Of a stretch of 39,993 bases of DNA, positions 9,994 to 17,653 are shown in pieces. The stretch is from JAWXTP01 sp044433415 (GTDB lineage: Bacteria > Bacteroidota > Bacteroidia > Bacteroidales > Rikenellaceae): assembly GCA_044433415.1 (NCBI GenBank), contig JAWXTP010000014.1, positions 1 through 39,993 of the forward strand, in the 5' to 3' direction. The notes under the pieces are model-generated. The model was not told the origin of the DNA and searched no databases. It saw only the letters and a list, made by a program, of their open reading frames with translations. The translations under genes and the position numbers were made by a program. Positions within the stretch are counted from its first letter, which is position 1; the number at the start of each line of letters is the position of its first letter.

Positions 9994-10128
9994 TTAATAA
10001 GAGTGCTTATATTTAATATAAGTTGCAAAATGAGTGTTTTTACTACCGTTTTGTAAAATAGATTTTGAGAATTTGGGATAACATAGTAAATATTTATTCT
10101 CAAATAATTACATTTTTTTGAATAATGT

Positions 10129-10159
10129 TTTGGAAGTGAAAAAATTATTACTACCTTTG
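10129..10159 (+). promoter_or_regulatory. Promoter of rplU-rpmA
   Basis: TTTG at 10129-10132, a 19-base spacer and TACCTTTG at 10152-10159 match the Bacteroidota -33/-7 promoter exactly. The expected transcript would begin near 10165 and have a leader of about 60 bases. Confidence 0.8.
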
Positions 10160-10160
10160 T

Positions 10161-10178
10161 AACCCAAATCTGTGGGTT
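10161..10178 (+). promoter_or_regulatory. Small hairpin at the start of the rplU leader
   Basis: AACCCA (10161-10166) can pair with TGGGTT (10173-10178) around a six-base loop, at or next to the predicted transcription start. It could be part of a ribosomal-protein autoregulatory leader, but the structure is small and this is only a suggestion. Confidence 0.3.
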
Positions 10179-10226
10179 TTAAGCTCATAGATAGGAAAAT
10201 TTTATTAACTTAGATTACATTTTTAA

Positions 10227-10538
10227 ATGTACGCAATCGTAGAAATTGCAGGTCAACAATTTAAAGTTGAAAATGATCGTAAGCTATATGTACACCGTCT
10301 TAAGGCCTCTGAAGGAGAGTCTGTTAGCTTCGATAAAATCCTGCTTATTGACAATGACGGACAGGTTAAAGTCGGCACACCTGCAGTAGAAGGTGCCGTA
10401 GTAAAAGCTACAGTTCTTAAACACCTTAAAGACGATAAAGTTATCGTTTTCAAGAAAAAAAGAAGAAAAGGTTATAAAGTGAAAAATGGTCACCGTCAAT
10501 GCCTTACTCAAGTAGTAATTAACGAGATTGTTGGATAA
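10227..10538 (+). CDS. rplU: 50S ribosomal protein L21
   Basis: This 103-residue protein begins MYAIVEIAGQQFKVE, the L21 N-terminus, and ends with the basic RNA-binding stretch KKKRRKGYKVKNGHRQ. Its length is normal for L21, which binds 23S rRNA in the large subunit. rpmA (L27) follows after 19 bases, the usual L21-L27 arrangement. Expression is expected from the strong promoter at 10129-10159 and ends at the terminator after rpmA. Confidence 0.98.
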   Translation: MYAIVEIAGQQFKVENDRKLYVHRLKASEGESVSFDKILLIDNDGQVKVGTPAVEGAVVKATVLKHLKDDKVIVFKKKRRKGYKVKNGHRQCLTQVVINEIVG

Positions 10539-10557
10539 TTTAAACATCTATTAAAAA

Positions 10558-10818
10558 ATGGCTCACAAAAAAGGTGTAGGTAGTTCAAAGAACGGCCGTG
10601 AATCAGAAAGCAAACGCTTAGGTGTTAAGCTATTCGGTGGACAATTTGCTAAAGCTGGTAATATTATTGTACGTCAAAGAGGTACAGCTCACAACCCAGG
10701 TGAAAACGTAGGTCTTGGTAAAGATCACACTCTTTTCGCTTTAGTTGATGGTACAATTAACTTTAAGAAAAAGGCTGGTGGCAAATCTTATGTATCAGTT
10801 ATTCCTGTTACTGAATAA
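10558..10818 (+). CDS. rpmA: 50S ribosomal protein L27
   Basis: This 86-residue protein starts MAHKKGVGSSKNGRESESKR and contains LGVKLFGGQ and the IIVRQRGT block typical of L27. L27 sits near the peptidyl-transferase centre, where its N-terminal tail contacts tRNA. The N-terminus follows directly from the initiator Met with no cleavable leader of the Firmicutes kind. It is the second gene of the rplU-rpmA operon and is followed within 25 bases by a terminator. Confidence 0.98.
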   Translation: MAHKKGVGSSKNGRESESKRLGVKLFGGQFAKAGNIIVRQRGTAHNPGENVGLGKDHTLFALVDGTINFKKKAGGKSYVSVIPVTE

Positions 10819-10840
10819 TTTTTCAGTTATTAGAGATTTG

Positions 10841-10871
10841 AGCGGTTTGGAGTTTCCAAACCGCTTTTTTT
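10841..10871 (+). terminator. Terminator of rplU-rpmA
   Basis: AGCGGTTTGG (10841-10850) and CCAAACCGCT (10856-10865) form a perfect 10-base stem with a five-base loop, followed by a run of T. Confidence 0.93.
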
Positions 10872-10884
10872 GGCTTGTAGCTTT

Positions 10885-11098
10885 TAGGGCGGCAAGCGAC
10901 TAAAAATTGGTGTCTTGCGCCAAATGGCGCGCTGGGTCATAGGGGCAAGTTTCTCTTGGCTTGAAACAATTGCGCCCTAAGGGGCGCTACAGGGGTCAAA
11001 GGGGTCATAGGGGTCAAAGGGGTCGCGACAAGCGTGGAAATTATTCACAAAATATTTTGTAAAATTTTCTCAGTAATATTTAGTCGCTTGTCGCCCTA
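10885..11098. repeat. 214-base element with 20-base terminal inverted repeats
   Basis: The ends 10885-10904 and 11079-11098 are reverse complements at 19 of 20 positions (TAGGGCGGCAAGCGACTAAA against its partner). Inside are GC-rich hairpins (GCGCCA/TGGCGC at about 10919, GCGCCC/GGGCGC at about 10973), a 9-base tandem array and a third copy of the GCGACAAGCG core at 11025-11034. A related GGCGCTTGTCGCC occurs at 2532-2544. It has no coding capacity and no clear target duplication. It lies between the rpmA terminator and tRNA-Asn. Confidence 0.7.
10991..11026 (+). repeat. Four tandem 9-base units AGGGGTCAA
   Basis: Units start at 10991, 11000, 11009 and 11018, reading AGGGGTCAA, AGGGGTCAT, AGGGGTCAA and AGGGGTCGC. 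A related GGGTCATAGGGG lies at about 10933. The array is inside the 214-base element and is too short-period to be a CRISPR array. Confidence 0.85.
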
Positions 11099-11104
11099 TC
11101 ACCT

Positions 11105-11137
11105 AAAAAAAAGGTCATAACTTCCGTTACGACCTTT
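11105..11137 (-). terminator. Terminator after tRNA-Asn
   Basis: On the minus strand AAAGGTCGTAA (11137-11127) pairs with TTATGACCTTT (11120-11110) with one wobble pair, followed by a T run to about 11105. It begins three bases after the tRNA 3' end. Confidence 0.85.
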
Positions 11138-11139
11138 CG

Positions 11140-11213
11140 CTCCTCGTCTAGGACTTGAACCTAGGACCCCCTGATTAACAGTCAGGTGCTCTAACCAACT
11201 GAGCTAACGAGGA
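11140..11213 (-). tRNA. tRNA-Asn (GTT)
   Basis: The minus strand folds as a standard cloverleaf. The acceptor stem is TCCTCGT/ACGAGGA, the D-loop contains AGCTCAGTTGGTTAGAGC, the anticodon arm CTGACTGTTAATCAG presents GTT, and the T-arm carries GGTTCAAGTCC. The discriminator base is G and CCA is not encoded. Anticodon GTT and the G discriminator both fit asparagine. A terminator follows at once, so it is probably transcribed alone. Confidence 0.97.
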
Positions 11214-11270
11214 ATTTTTCATTATTGCAGTGCAAAGGTAATAATTCTTTTTAAAAAAACCAAAAGAATT

Positions 11271-11438
11271 TAAGGAAACTTCTAAAAATTGGATTTTAAC
11301 GCTTTTAGATTTATAAATTTCATCTTTGAATTTTTATAAAGACGCCGTGGGAACCACCGCGCCTGTATTTATAAAAATTCAAATCTAAAAATTCTAAATC
11401 TAAAATCGAATAAAACCAATTATTAGAACTCCCCTTAA
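11271..11438. repeat. Long-hairpin intergenic element, full copy A
   Basis: The unit runs from TAAGGAAACTTC to AACTCCCCTTAA. The two ends are imperfect reverse complements (about 30 bases) and the rest continues as a long hairpin around the core GCCGTGGGAACCACCGCGC. Arms 11331-11343 and 11365-11377 pair at 12 of 13 positions. The right end contains the TAA stop (11435-11437) of recO. A full homologue with different but still paired arms is at 14233-14400, and shorter relatives are listed separately. Confidence 0.85.
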
Positions 11439-12187
11439 AAAATTTCTTTGAGAACTTCCGTTGAACCTATCCTTACATTTGTCTCATGATGGTAGTTTAG
11501 GTAGGCTATCATTGCTTCAACCAAAGTATTACGTGTCATTTTATTGAACTTTAAAGAGTCTAGGTTATCTATAGAAATTTTTTGTAATTTCGACAAATCC
11601 CTACTCTCCTTTTTCTCAATATACATGTTATGTGTTGGTCTTATGACCACAAATTCCCCTGTCGTTAAATCAAAGAATCTATCCTCCTCATAATTTTCAT
11701 TGGGGTAGTACCCTAGAAACCGAGTTAGGTTTAGCAAAAAGTAAATATGGAAATTAGCCACTCCCGAATTTATCTCATTAAGCGTATAGATGGATTGATT
11801 TACAAAGTCAAATAAAATAGGGTTGCTGTCGCTATTCCTAATTAATTTGTAAATAACCTCAGCCATGAAAAGTGTTATAGCACCTTTAGTGTAGTCAAAT
11901 ATTACATTCTCAGGGAAGTAGTTATTGGAAACTTCTACAAAATGGTGCAAATCCCCCTTCTTGGAAGGCTTGCCTACAAACTCTATTACCGTAAATTGCA
12001 TAAGAGTAATCCTCGATAGAGAGGTTTTGGAGTTGGAGATTGTGGGTTTTCCGCCTTTGGAGCTCCCAACCCAATAATTAACACGACCAAATGCTTCTGT
12101 AAGCATGTATACTATGAACCCACGCTCTCCATATTTTATGCTATGGAGAACTATTCCTTTTGTTTTGTATGGTTCATTGTTTGTCAT
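11435..12187 (-). CDS. recO: DNA repair protein RecO
   Basis: This 250-residue protein has the RecO N-terminal OB-fold start, TKGIVLHSIKYGERGFIVYMLTEAFG, followed by an alpha-helical C-terminal domain. RecO anneals SSB-coated DNA and helps RecR load RecA during gap repair. The CXXC zinc motif of some RecO proteins is not visible, as is common in Bacteroidota. It lies 21 bases downstream of ruvB on the same strand, forming a recombination-repair operon. Its stop codon lies inside the end of the long-hairpin repeat at 11271-11438, so the final residues abut that element. Confidence 0.92.
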   Translation of the reverse strand: MTNNEPYKTKGIVLHSIKYGERGFIVYMLTEAFGRVNYWVGSSKGGKPTISNSKTSLSRITLMQFTVIEFVGKPSKKGDLHHFVEVSNNYFPENVIFDYTKGAITLFMAEVIYKLIRNSDSNPILFDFVNQSIYTLNEINSGVANFHIYFLLNLTRFLGYYPNENYEEDRFFDLTTGEFVVIRPTHNMYIEKKESRDLSKLQKISIDNLDSLKFNKMTRNTLVEAMIAYLNYHHETNVRIGSTEVLKEIF

Positions 12188-12208
12188 TGTAAACTACTTC
12201 TTGTGTGC

Positions 12209-13222
12209 CTAAATATCATCGAATAATAACTTCTCTGAAGGTTTCATTTGTATGCCAAGGTGAGCATAAGCCTTTTCCGTAACCTCACGACCTCGTGGTG
12301 TACGTTTCATAAAACCTTCCATGATAAGGAAAGGTTCGTATACCTCTTCTATCGTTCCCGCATCTTCACCTACAGCTGTAGCTATGGTGTTTAAACCTAC
12401 AGGTCCTCCGTTAAACTTGTGGATTATAGAGCTTAGGATTTTGTTATCCATGATATCTAATCCATAGGAGTCTATGTTTAGGGCTGTAAGTGCTATGTCT
12501 ATGATTTCCATATTGATAGTGCCATTTCCTTTTACCATGGCAAAGTCACGTACACGACGTAAAAGAGCATTCGCAATACGAGGAGTCCCACGGCTACGTC
12601 TAGAAATTTCTGTAGCAGCATCTTCTTCTATACCTATGGATAGGATGGATGCAGAACGTTTCACGATGCGTTTAAGTGTAGCAACGTCATAGTATTCTAA
12701 GTGGCATTGTATGCCAAAACGAGCCCTTAATGGTGATGTTAATAGTCCGCTACGAGTTGTTGCGCCGATAAGAGTAAAGGGAGCTAATGATATTTGTATA
12801 CTTCTAGCGCTAGGTCCTTTATCAAGGACTATATCTATAGAGTAATCTTCCATTGCTGAATAAAGGTATTCTTCAACAATAGGAGAAAGTCGGTGGATTT
12901 CATCAATAAATAGTACGTCACCCTCATCAAGAGACGTAAGAAGTCCTGCTAAATCCCCAGGTTTGTCTAGCACAGGTCCAGAAGTCAATTTCAGCGAACC
13001 CTTCATCTCATTACAGATGATGTTTGCTAAAGTTGTCTTTCCTAGACCAGGAGGGCCATGTAAAAGTACGTGGTCTAGTGACTCTCCACGCATTTGAGCA
13101 GCTTTGATAAAGACCTTTAGGTTCTCAACAATTTTAGGCTGCCCCGTAAAGTCACCTAGCTCTTTGGGGCGTATCTTTTGTTCGTAATCCTTGTCTTTCT
13201 CTATGTTTCTTATATCTTGCAT
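12209..13222 (-). CDS. ruvB: Holliday junction branch-migration helicase RuvB
   Basis: This 337-residue AAA+ ATPase shows Walker A GPPGLGKTT (residues 56-64), Walker B LFIDEIHRLSP (D107, E108), the sensor-1 region GATTRSGLLTSPLRARFG and a C-terminal winged-helix domain with the PRGREVTEKAYAHLG end. RuvB hexamers drive branch migration on RuvA-bound Holliday junctions. ruvA and ruvC are not in the window. recO follows after 21 bases. A minus-strand TACATTTG -7 element lies 44-51 bases upstream of the start. Confidence 0.98.
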   Translation of the reverse strand: MQDIRNIEKDKDYEQKIRPKELGDFTGQPKIVENLKVFIKAAQMRGESLDHVLLHGPPGLGKTTLANIICNEMKGSLKLTSGPVLDKPGDLAGLLTSLDEGDVLFIDEIHRLSPIVEEYLYSAMEDYSIDIVLDKGPSARSIQISLAPFTLIGATTRSGLLTSPLRARFGIQCHLEYYDVATLKRIVKRSASILSIGIEEDAATEISRRSRGTPRIANALLRRVRDFAMVKGNGTINMEIIDIALTALNIDSYGLDIMDNKILSSIIHKFNGGPVGLNTIATAVGEDAGTIEEVYEPFLIMEGFMKRTPRGREVTEKAYAHLGIQMKPSEKLLFDDI

Positions 13223-13265
13223 TGCTTGTTTTGTGTTTTATTTGTATCTGGTTTCAGATTTCATA

Positions 13266-13273
13266 CAAATGTA
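13266..13273 (-). promoter_or_regulatory. Putative -7 element for ruvB-recO
   Basis: On the minus strand this reads TACATTTG, matching TAnnTTTG. No clear TTTG is seen at the -33 distance, so the call is tentative. Confidence 0.45.
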
Positions 13274-13325
13274 GTTAATAAAATTAAAAAAAACTAGACT
13301 CTTTATTTTAATAATAAAAAAATGA

Positions 13326-13355
13326 TTTGTTATTAATGTATTTTTTATTACCTTG
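13326..13355 (+). promoter_or_regulatory. Putative promoter overlapping a false TTG start
   Basis: TTTG at 13326-13329 is followed after 19 bases by TACCTTG (13349-13355), one T short of the TAnnTTTG consensus. If real, transcription starts near 13360, so the TTG at 13353 cannot initiate the HAD protein and the ATG at 13413 is the start. Confidence 0.45.
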
Positions 13356-13412
13356 TCAAAGAATATTAATGAAGAGGGGTATTTGCAAGGTCCTCTTATA
13401 AAAAATATTATT

Positions 13413-14261
13413 ATGAGTGATAAAATTACTGTGGCAATAGTCTACGACTTTGATGGAACATTGTCACCTAAAAATATGCAAGAATATGATTTTATTCCAG
13501 CCGTTGGACGTAAGACCGACGAGTTTTGGAGAGACTCTACAAATATCGCTGAGGAACAAGAGGGCGATATTATCCTTGGGTATATGTATTATATGCTAAA
13601 GGAGGCTAAAAATAGAAACATATCCTTGAAAAGAGAATCGTTTCGGGACTCTGGGTCAAAGGTAGAACTTTATCAGGGTGTAAAAGAATGGTTTGCGAGA
13701 GTTAACGCCTATGGTCGGGAACATAATGTTGAGATAGAACATTATATAAATTCCTCAGGGCTTAAAGAAATGATAGAGGGTACATCTATAGCTAGTGAGT
13801 TTAAGAAAATATATGCATGTTCCTTTTTTTATGATGTTGATGGTGTTGCGTTTTGGCCTAGCGTGGTGGTTAATTACACGACTAAGACTCAATTTCTGTT
13901 TAAGATAAATAAGGGTATAGAAAGCGTTGCAGATATTAAAGAGGTAAATCAATATGTCCCTGAAAACAAAAGGCGTGTGCCCTTTAAACACATGATATAC
14001 ATAGGTGATGGGCTTACTGATATCCCTTGTATGAAACTTACAAAAATGATGGGTGGTCATTCTATCGCGGTATTTAACCCTGAGAATAGCAACCCAGAAA
14101 ATATAAACAGCTTGATTAAAGAGAGTAGGGTAGATTATGTATGTGAAGCAAATTACCTTCCTGATTCTAAGTTAACACAGGTTGTGCATAAGATAATTGA
14201 TAAGATAGAGCTAGACGACTCTTTAAATGGATTAAGGGAAGTTCTAGAAACTGGATTTTAA
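13413..14261 (+). CDS. HAD-superfamily hydrolase (phosphatase-like)
   Basis: From the ATG at 13413 this is 282 residues. HAD motif I is near the N-terminus, D12-F-D14-G-T-L, with the two catalytic aspartates, and the late acidic motif GDGLTD is at 198-203, as in phosphoserine-phosphatase-like enzymes. A helical cap probably lies between. It is cytoplasmic with no signal peptide, and the substrate is unknown. A longer frame from a TTG at 13353 exists but overlaps the likely promoter. The last residues (LREVLETGF) and the stop codon are encoded by the left end of the repeat element at 14233-14400, so insertion or extension of that repeat has probably replaced the original C-terminus. lnt follows about 190 bases later on the same strand. 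Confidence 0.85.
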   Translation: MSDKITVAIVYDFDGTLSPKNMQEYDFIPAVGRKTDEFWRDSTNIAEEQEGDIILGYMYYMLKEAKNRNISLKRESFRDSGSKVELYQGVKEWFARVNAYGREHNVEIEHYINSSGLKEMIEGTSIASEFKKIYACSFFYDVDGVAFWPSVVVNYTTKTQFLFKINKGIESVADIKEVNQYVPENKRRVPFKHMIYIGDGLTDIPCMKLTKMMGGHSIAVFNPENSNPENINSLIKESRVDYVCEANYLPDSKLTQVVHKIIDKIELDDSLNGLREVLETGF

Positions 14262-14400
14262 CGCTTCCAAATTTTAAAGTCTCATCTTTGAACTTTTACA
14301 AATACGCCGTGGGAACCACCACGCCTGTATTTGTAAAACTCCAAATCTAAAACTTTAAAATTTGAAATCGAATAAAACCAATTTCTAAAACTCCCCTTAG
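14233..14400. repeat. Long-hairpin intergenic element, full copy B
   Basis: This copy has the same length and ends as copy A (TAAGGGAAGTTC to ACTCCCCTTA) and nearly the same core (CGCCGTGGGAACCACCACGCC). The inner stem TTTACAAATAC (14295-14305) pairs perfectly with GTATTTGTAAA (14327-14337). Copy A has T-A where this copy has C-G, a compensatory change. The outer arms also differ from copy A but still pair. The left end encodes the last residues and stop of the HAD gene. Confidence 0.88.
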
Positions 14401-14432
14401 GGAAGTTTTAGAAACTGGTTTTTAATGCTTTG
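14398..14432 (+). repeat. Solo end of the long-hairpin element
   Basis: The sequence from TTAGGGAAGTTTTAG to TTTTTAATGCTTT repeats the left end of copy B with few changes and starts where copy B ends. It lies just before lnt. It may be a remnant of a second copy or of a tandem arrangement. Confidence 0.75.
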
Positions 14433-14449
14433 AAAAAGTAAAATAAAAT

Positions 14450-16045
14450 ATGTTAAAAAAGATTTTGATGTCGCTGTGTGCAGCAGTTTTGATGTCGTTA
14501 GGGTGGATTTTCCCATCTGGTATAGTAGCCACGGTTGCTGTTGTAGGGTCATTCTTTGGGTTTGTGCCCTTGTTGAAACTACAGAAACAGACTGAGGGAG
14601 TAAAGTTTATAAGGTATGTATTGCTTTGTTTTTTAGTATTTAACCTTATCTCTATTTCTTGGGTGGGGAAAAGTGCAGCTATTGGAGTTTTTGCTGCTGT
14701 AGGTGTGTATTTGGTGCTATTTGGTGCAGTAATGGCACTTTATAATTATGTGTGGAAGCGCGCTACAAAACCTCTAGCTTATGTTGTGTTGGTCTGTGGG
14801 TGGATAGCAGCGGAGAGGTTGTATATGAATGGGGAGATTTCTTTCCCGTGGTTGAATATAGGTAATTCCTTTGCTCAAAATCCCTATATAATTCAGTGGA
14901 TAGAGTACTCTGGAGTTTCGGGTCTTTCACTATGGGCTTTAGTGGTAAACCTTGTTACCTTTGAGATGCTAGAGGCTAAAAAAGAGGATAAGAAAAGATT
15001 TAAGATAGCATTAGGGACAATAATTGTAGCTCCTATGTTAGTTTCTTTGATTATGTTTTTTAACTATAAAGAACCTATTGAGAGTATTAATGTTACGGTA
15101 TTGCAACCTAATATAGACCCTTATAATGAGAAGTTTGGGGGACTTACAGATAAGCAACAAGAAGATATTTTAGTGAAACTGATAGAATCTTCACCAAAAA
15201 CATCGCAATATTTAGTAGCGCCAGAAACCGCGCTTGATAGGGGTTTTTATCTTGATAGGTTGTCTGTAAATTCGTCTATAATGCGTATACAGAATGTGTT
15301 AAAGAAAGAATTTCCAGCGGCTTCTTATGTGGGAGGGCTTACTTCTTATCAGATTTATCCAAAATCTGAGTATAGTAGTGCTCCAACAACTACAGCAAGA
15401 GATGCAAAGAGTTATTTTTATGATGTTTACAACTCTTCTATACAAATAGATACTACAGATAATCTACAGCTTTACCATAAGGCAAAATTGGTGATAGGTG
15501 TAGAGATGTTGCCTTATCATGAATACCTTGGGTTTATAAATAAATTTTCTGTATCTTTAGGGGGGATTTCTGGGATGTTAGCATCTTCTGAGAATGCCGT
15601 TGCATATACGAATAGTACAGATACGGACTTAAGAGTTGGCAGTGCTATTTGCTATGAATCGCTTTATGGAGAGTACTTTAGTGAGTTTGTTCGTGCAGGA
15701 GCGCGTGCCATGTTTATCATTACTAATGACGGTTGGTGGGGAGATACTTTTGGTTATCACCAGCATCTTATGTTTGCTAGGTTAAGAGCTATAGAAACAC
15801 GTCGTTTTATCGCTAGGAGTGCAAATACGGGAATCTCTGCTTTTATAAACCAAAGAGGTGAGATATCGAAGAGTTTAGGTTGGGATGAAAGGGGAGTTCT
15901 AAATGGTGATATTGCTTTAAACAAGAAATTTACTTTCTTTGTTGTTTTTGGTGATATTATTGGTAGGGTTTCTGCTTACACTTTAGTACTGTGTTTGCTA
16001 TATTTTGTAGCCTATATTAGAAAGAAAAAAGATCATATTATATAA
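14450..16045 (+). CDS. lnt: Apolipoprotein N-acyltransferase
   Basis: Lnt adds the third acyl chain to lipoproteins at the periplasmic face of the inner membrane. The 531-residue protein has several N-terminal membrane helices (about residues 1-210), then a CN-hydrolase (nitrilase-fold) domain with a plausible catalytic triad: E259 in VAPETALDRGFY, K344 in LYHKAKLV and C401 in SAICYESLYG. A final membrane helix lies near 500-525. The TNDGWWGDTFGYHQHL and ARLRAIETRRFIARSANTG blocks are strongly Lnt-like. It is followed by a histidine kinase gene after 35 bases. The many lipoproteins of the accessory cluster would be substrates. Confidence 0.96.
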   Translation: MLKKILMSLCAAVLMSLGWIFPSGIVATVAVVGSFFGFVPLLKLQKQTEGVKFIRYVLLCFLVFNLISISWVGKSAAIGVFAAVGVYLVLFGAVMALYNYVWKRATKPLAYVVLVCGWIAAERLYMNGEISFPWLNIGNSFAQNPYIIQWIEYSGVSGLSLWALVVNLVTFEMLEAKKEDKKRFKIALGTIIVAPMLVSLIMFFNYKEPIESINVTVLQPNIDPYNEKFGGLTDKQQEDILVKLIESSPKTSQYLVAPETALDRGFYLDRLSVNSSIMRIQNVLKKEFPAASYVGGLTSYQIYPKSEYSSAPTTTARDAKSYFYDVYNSSIQIDTTDNLQLYHKAKLVIGVEMLPYHEYLGFINKFSVSLGGISGMLASSENAVAYTNSTDTDLRVGSAICYESLYGEYFSEFVRAGARAMFIITNDGWWGDTFGYHQHLMFARLRAIETRRFIARSANTGISAFINQRGEISKSLGWDERGVLNGDIALNKKFTFFVVFGDIIGRVSAYTLVLCLLYFVAYIRKKKDHII

Positions 16046-16080
16046 CATCCCTATAGAGTATTAACTTAATTATTTGTAAA

Positions 16081-17106
16081 ATGAAACTCACATCAATTTA
16101 TATGCTATCAGTGATTATAGCTATAATGACTTTTGCTGTAACATTTGCAGGAGAGCTAATTTTTGGAACAAGTTTGCTACTAGCGTTTGGTATCTCAATT
16201 ACGATATCAGTGATTATTTACTTGGTATCTTACTTTGCTGTATCGCGTTATGTGGCATTTCGTATAAAGCCCTTATACGAGATGATGTTAGAGAAAAATA
16301 TTAAATCTGATGATTTGATAGAGAGGTCTAATAAGGAAGATATTGTGGAGAGTGTAAGTAATGAAATCAGTGAATGGGCTACCAAAAAATCAAATGAGAT
16401 TACTAAGCTTAAGCAGCTAGAGACTTACCGTAAGGAGTTTTTAGGTAATGTGTCTCACGAGCTTAAAACGCCACTTTTCACTATTCAAGGTTATTTATTA
16501 ACAATCATAGATGATGAATTTGAGGATAAAGAAATGAGTCTTAAATTTTTGAATAATGCTAATAATGCGGTGCAACGTATGATAAGTATAGTGAAAGATT
16601 TAGAACAGATTTCTTTACTTGAAATGGATATTTTAAGGCTTGATAGAGCAAAGTTTGATATTGTTCAGCTAACCAAGGGAGTCCTTGACAGGCTGTCTAT
16701 GCAGGCAGATAAAAGGGGTATAAAACTAGTTTGTAAGTCTGACAGTGAGATATTTGTATATGCTGACCAGAATAGGATAGAGCAGGTTATAGTGAATCTT
16801 GTATCAAATGCTATAAAGTATGGTTCTGACAATGGCACAACAACTGTAGATTTCTTAGATGGTTTTAACAGGGTTGTTATTGAGGTTACTGATAATGGAG
16901 TAGGTATTTCAAAGGAAGATTTACCACGTGTTTTCGAGCGCTTCTTTAGGGTTGATAAGAGCCGCTCACGCGAAACAGGAGGGACAGGTCTAGGTCTTGC
17001 TATCGTGAAGCACATCCTTGACGCTCACTCTTCAAAAATCACTGTCAGAAGTAACGTCGGTGAATATACTACATTTAGTTTTTCTTTAAATAAGTATTTG
17101 TCGTAA
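16081..17106 (+). CDS. Orphan sensor histidine kinase (PhoR/ResE-like)
   Basis: This 341-residue membrane kinase has two N-terminal helices (about 5-25 and 33-56) with almost no extracytoplasmic loop, a juxtamembrane linker, a HisKA domain with H126 in NVSHELKTPLFT, an N-box QVIVNLVSNAIKYG, G1 DNGVGISKED, an F-box-like FERFFRVDKSRSRE and G2 GGTGLGLAIVKHI. All catalytic motifs look intact. No response regulator is adjacent, so its partner is encoded elsewhere. The short loop suggests sensing within the membrane or through a partner. It probably shares a transcript with lnt, 35 bases upstream. Confidence 0.9.
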   Translation: MKLTSIYMLSVIIAIMTFAVTFAGELIFGTSLLLAFGISITISVIIYLVSYFAVSRYVAFRIKPLYEMMLEKNIKSDDLIERSNKEDIVESVSNEISEWATKKSNEITKLKQLETYRKEFLGNVSHELKTPLFTIQGYLLTIIDDEFEDKEMSLKFLNNANNAVQRMISIVKDLEQISLLEMDILRLDRAKFDIVQLTKGVLDRLSMQADKRGIKLVCKSDSEIFVYADQNRIEQVIVNLVSNAIKYGSDNGTTTVDFLDGFNRVVIEVTDNGVGISKEDLPRVFERFFRVDKSRSRETGGTGLGLAIVKHILDAHSSKITVRSNVGEYTTFSFSLNKYLS

Positions 17107-17113
17107 AAGGTGC

Positions 17114-17181
17114 ATTCGCATAACTCACAAAAAAACAAAAAGTTGATAGAAATTTCTTGATTTTTTGCGAGTTATGCGAAT
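17114..17181. terminator. Inverted repeat between convergent genes
   Basis: ATTCGCATAACTCACAAAAAA (17114-17134; 20 of 21 positions pair) faces its reverse complement at 17161-17181 across a 26-base loop. It separates the plus-strand kinase gene from the minus-strand DUF2752 gene. The long stem with an A/T inner end could stop transcription from both sides; a small mobile or regulatory palindrome is an alternative. Confidence 0.6.
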
Positions 17182-17215
17182 ATGCCTTAGAAAATGCATT
17201 ATTTTACAACGTTGC

Positions 17216-17653
17216 TTAAATACCTATAATATTTCTAATAATCCACCAAAGAACCATGAGTACAAGGTATGCTTTAATGGTTAACCTATTATAGCAAATT
17301 TTTTTTAATTTATCCAATCTGCTTTTTGGTGTAATCCATGTTACAATTATCAACATAATGCCGTATGGTACAGATAATATTAAAAATGGGTTGTGTGTAA
17401 ATGCTTTGTATAGTTCAAAGTGTAATAGATTATAAATTGCACGTTGAATACCGCACGACGGACATTGATAACCAGTTAGTATATAGAAAGGGCATTTAGG
17501 AATCCACACTGTTTCTTCAGGGTTATAATTGTACAATACGGCTATTCCTGTAATTATCCCAATTATTATTAGGGCATTTTTTATTTTAATCAATAGAATG
17601 TTATTTATACGTAAACTACTTGCGTTAAAATCCTCCACCAATGGCAACTCCAA
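17216..17653 (-). CDS. DUF2752 membrane protein
   Basis: This small membrane protein of at most 145 residues carries the DUF2752 signature: CPFYILTGYQCPSCGIQRA, followed by HFELYKAFTHNP and further hydrophobic segments (about residues 27-45, 98-113 and 125-142). The family's function is unknown; the spaced cysteines suggest metal or redox chemistry. There is no ATG at the start. The longest frame uses a TTG at 17653 and overlaps the FHA-CD225 gene by 29 bases; a GTG (about 17638) or an internal TTG (about 17593) are alternatives. The overlap with the upstream gene shows translational coupling. DUF2752 genes often neighbour CD225-domain genes in Bacteroidota, as here. Confidence 0.8.
   Translation of the reverse strand: MELPLVEDFNASSLRINNILLIKIKNALIIIGIITGIAVLYNYNPEETVWIPKCPFYILTGYQCPSCGIQRAIYNLLHFELYKAFTHNPFLILSVPYGIMLIIVTWITPKSRLDKLKKICYNRLTIKAYLVLMVLWWIIRNIIGI

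Noticed and set aside
10991..11026. CRISPR array
   Set aside because: The units are 9 bases with no spacers; they are a simple tandem repeat.
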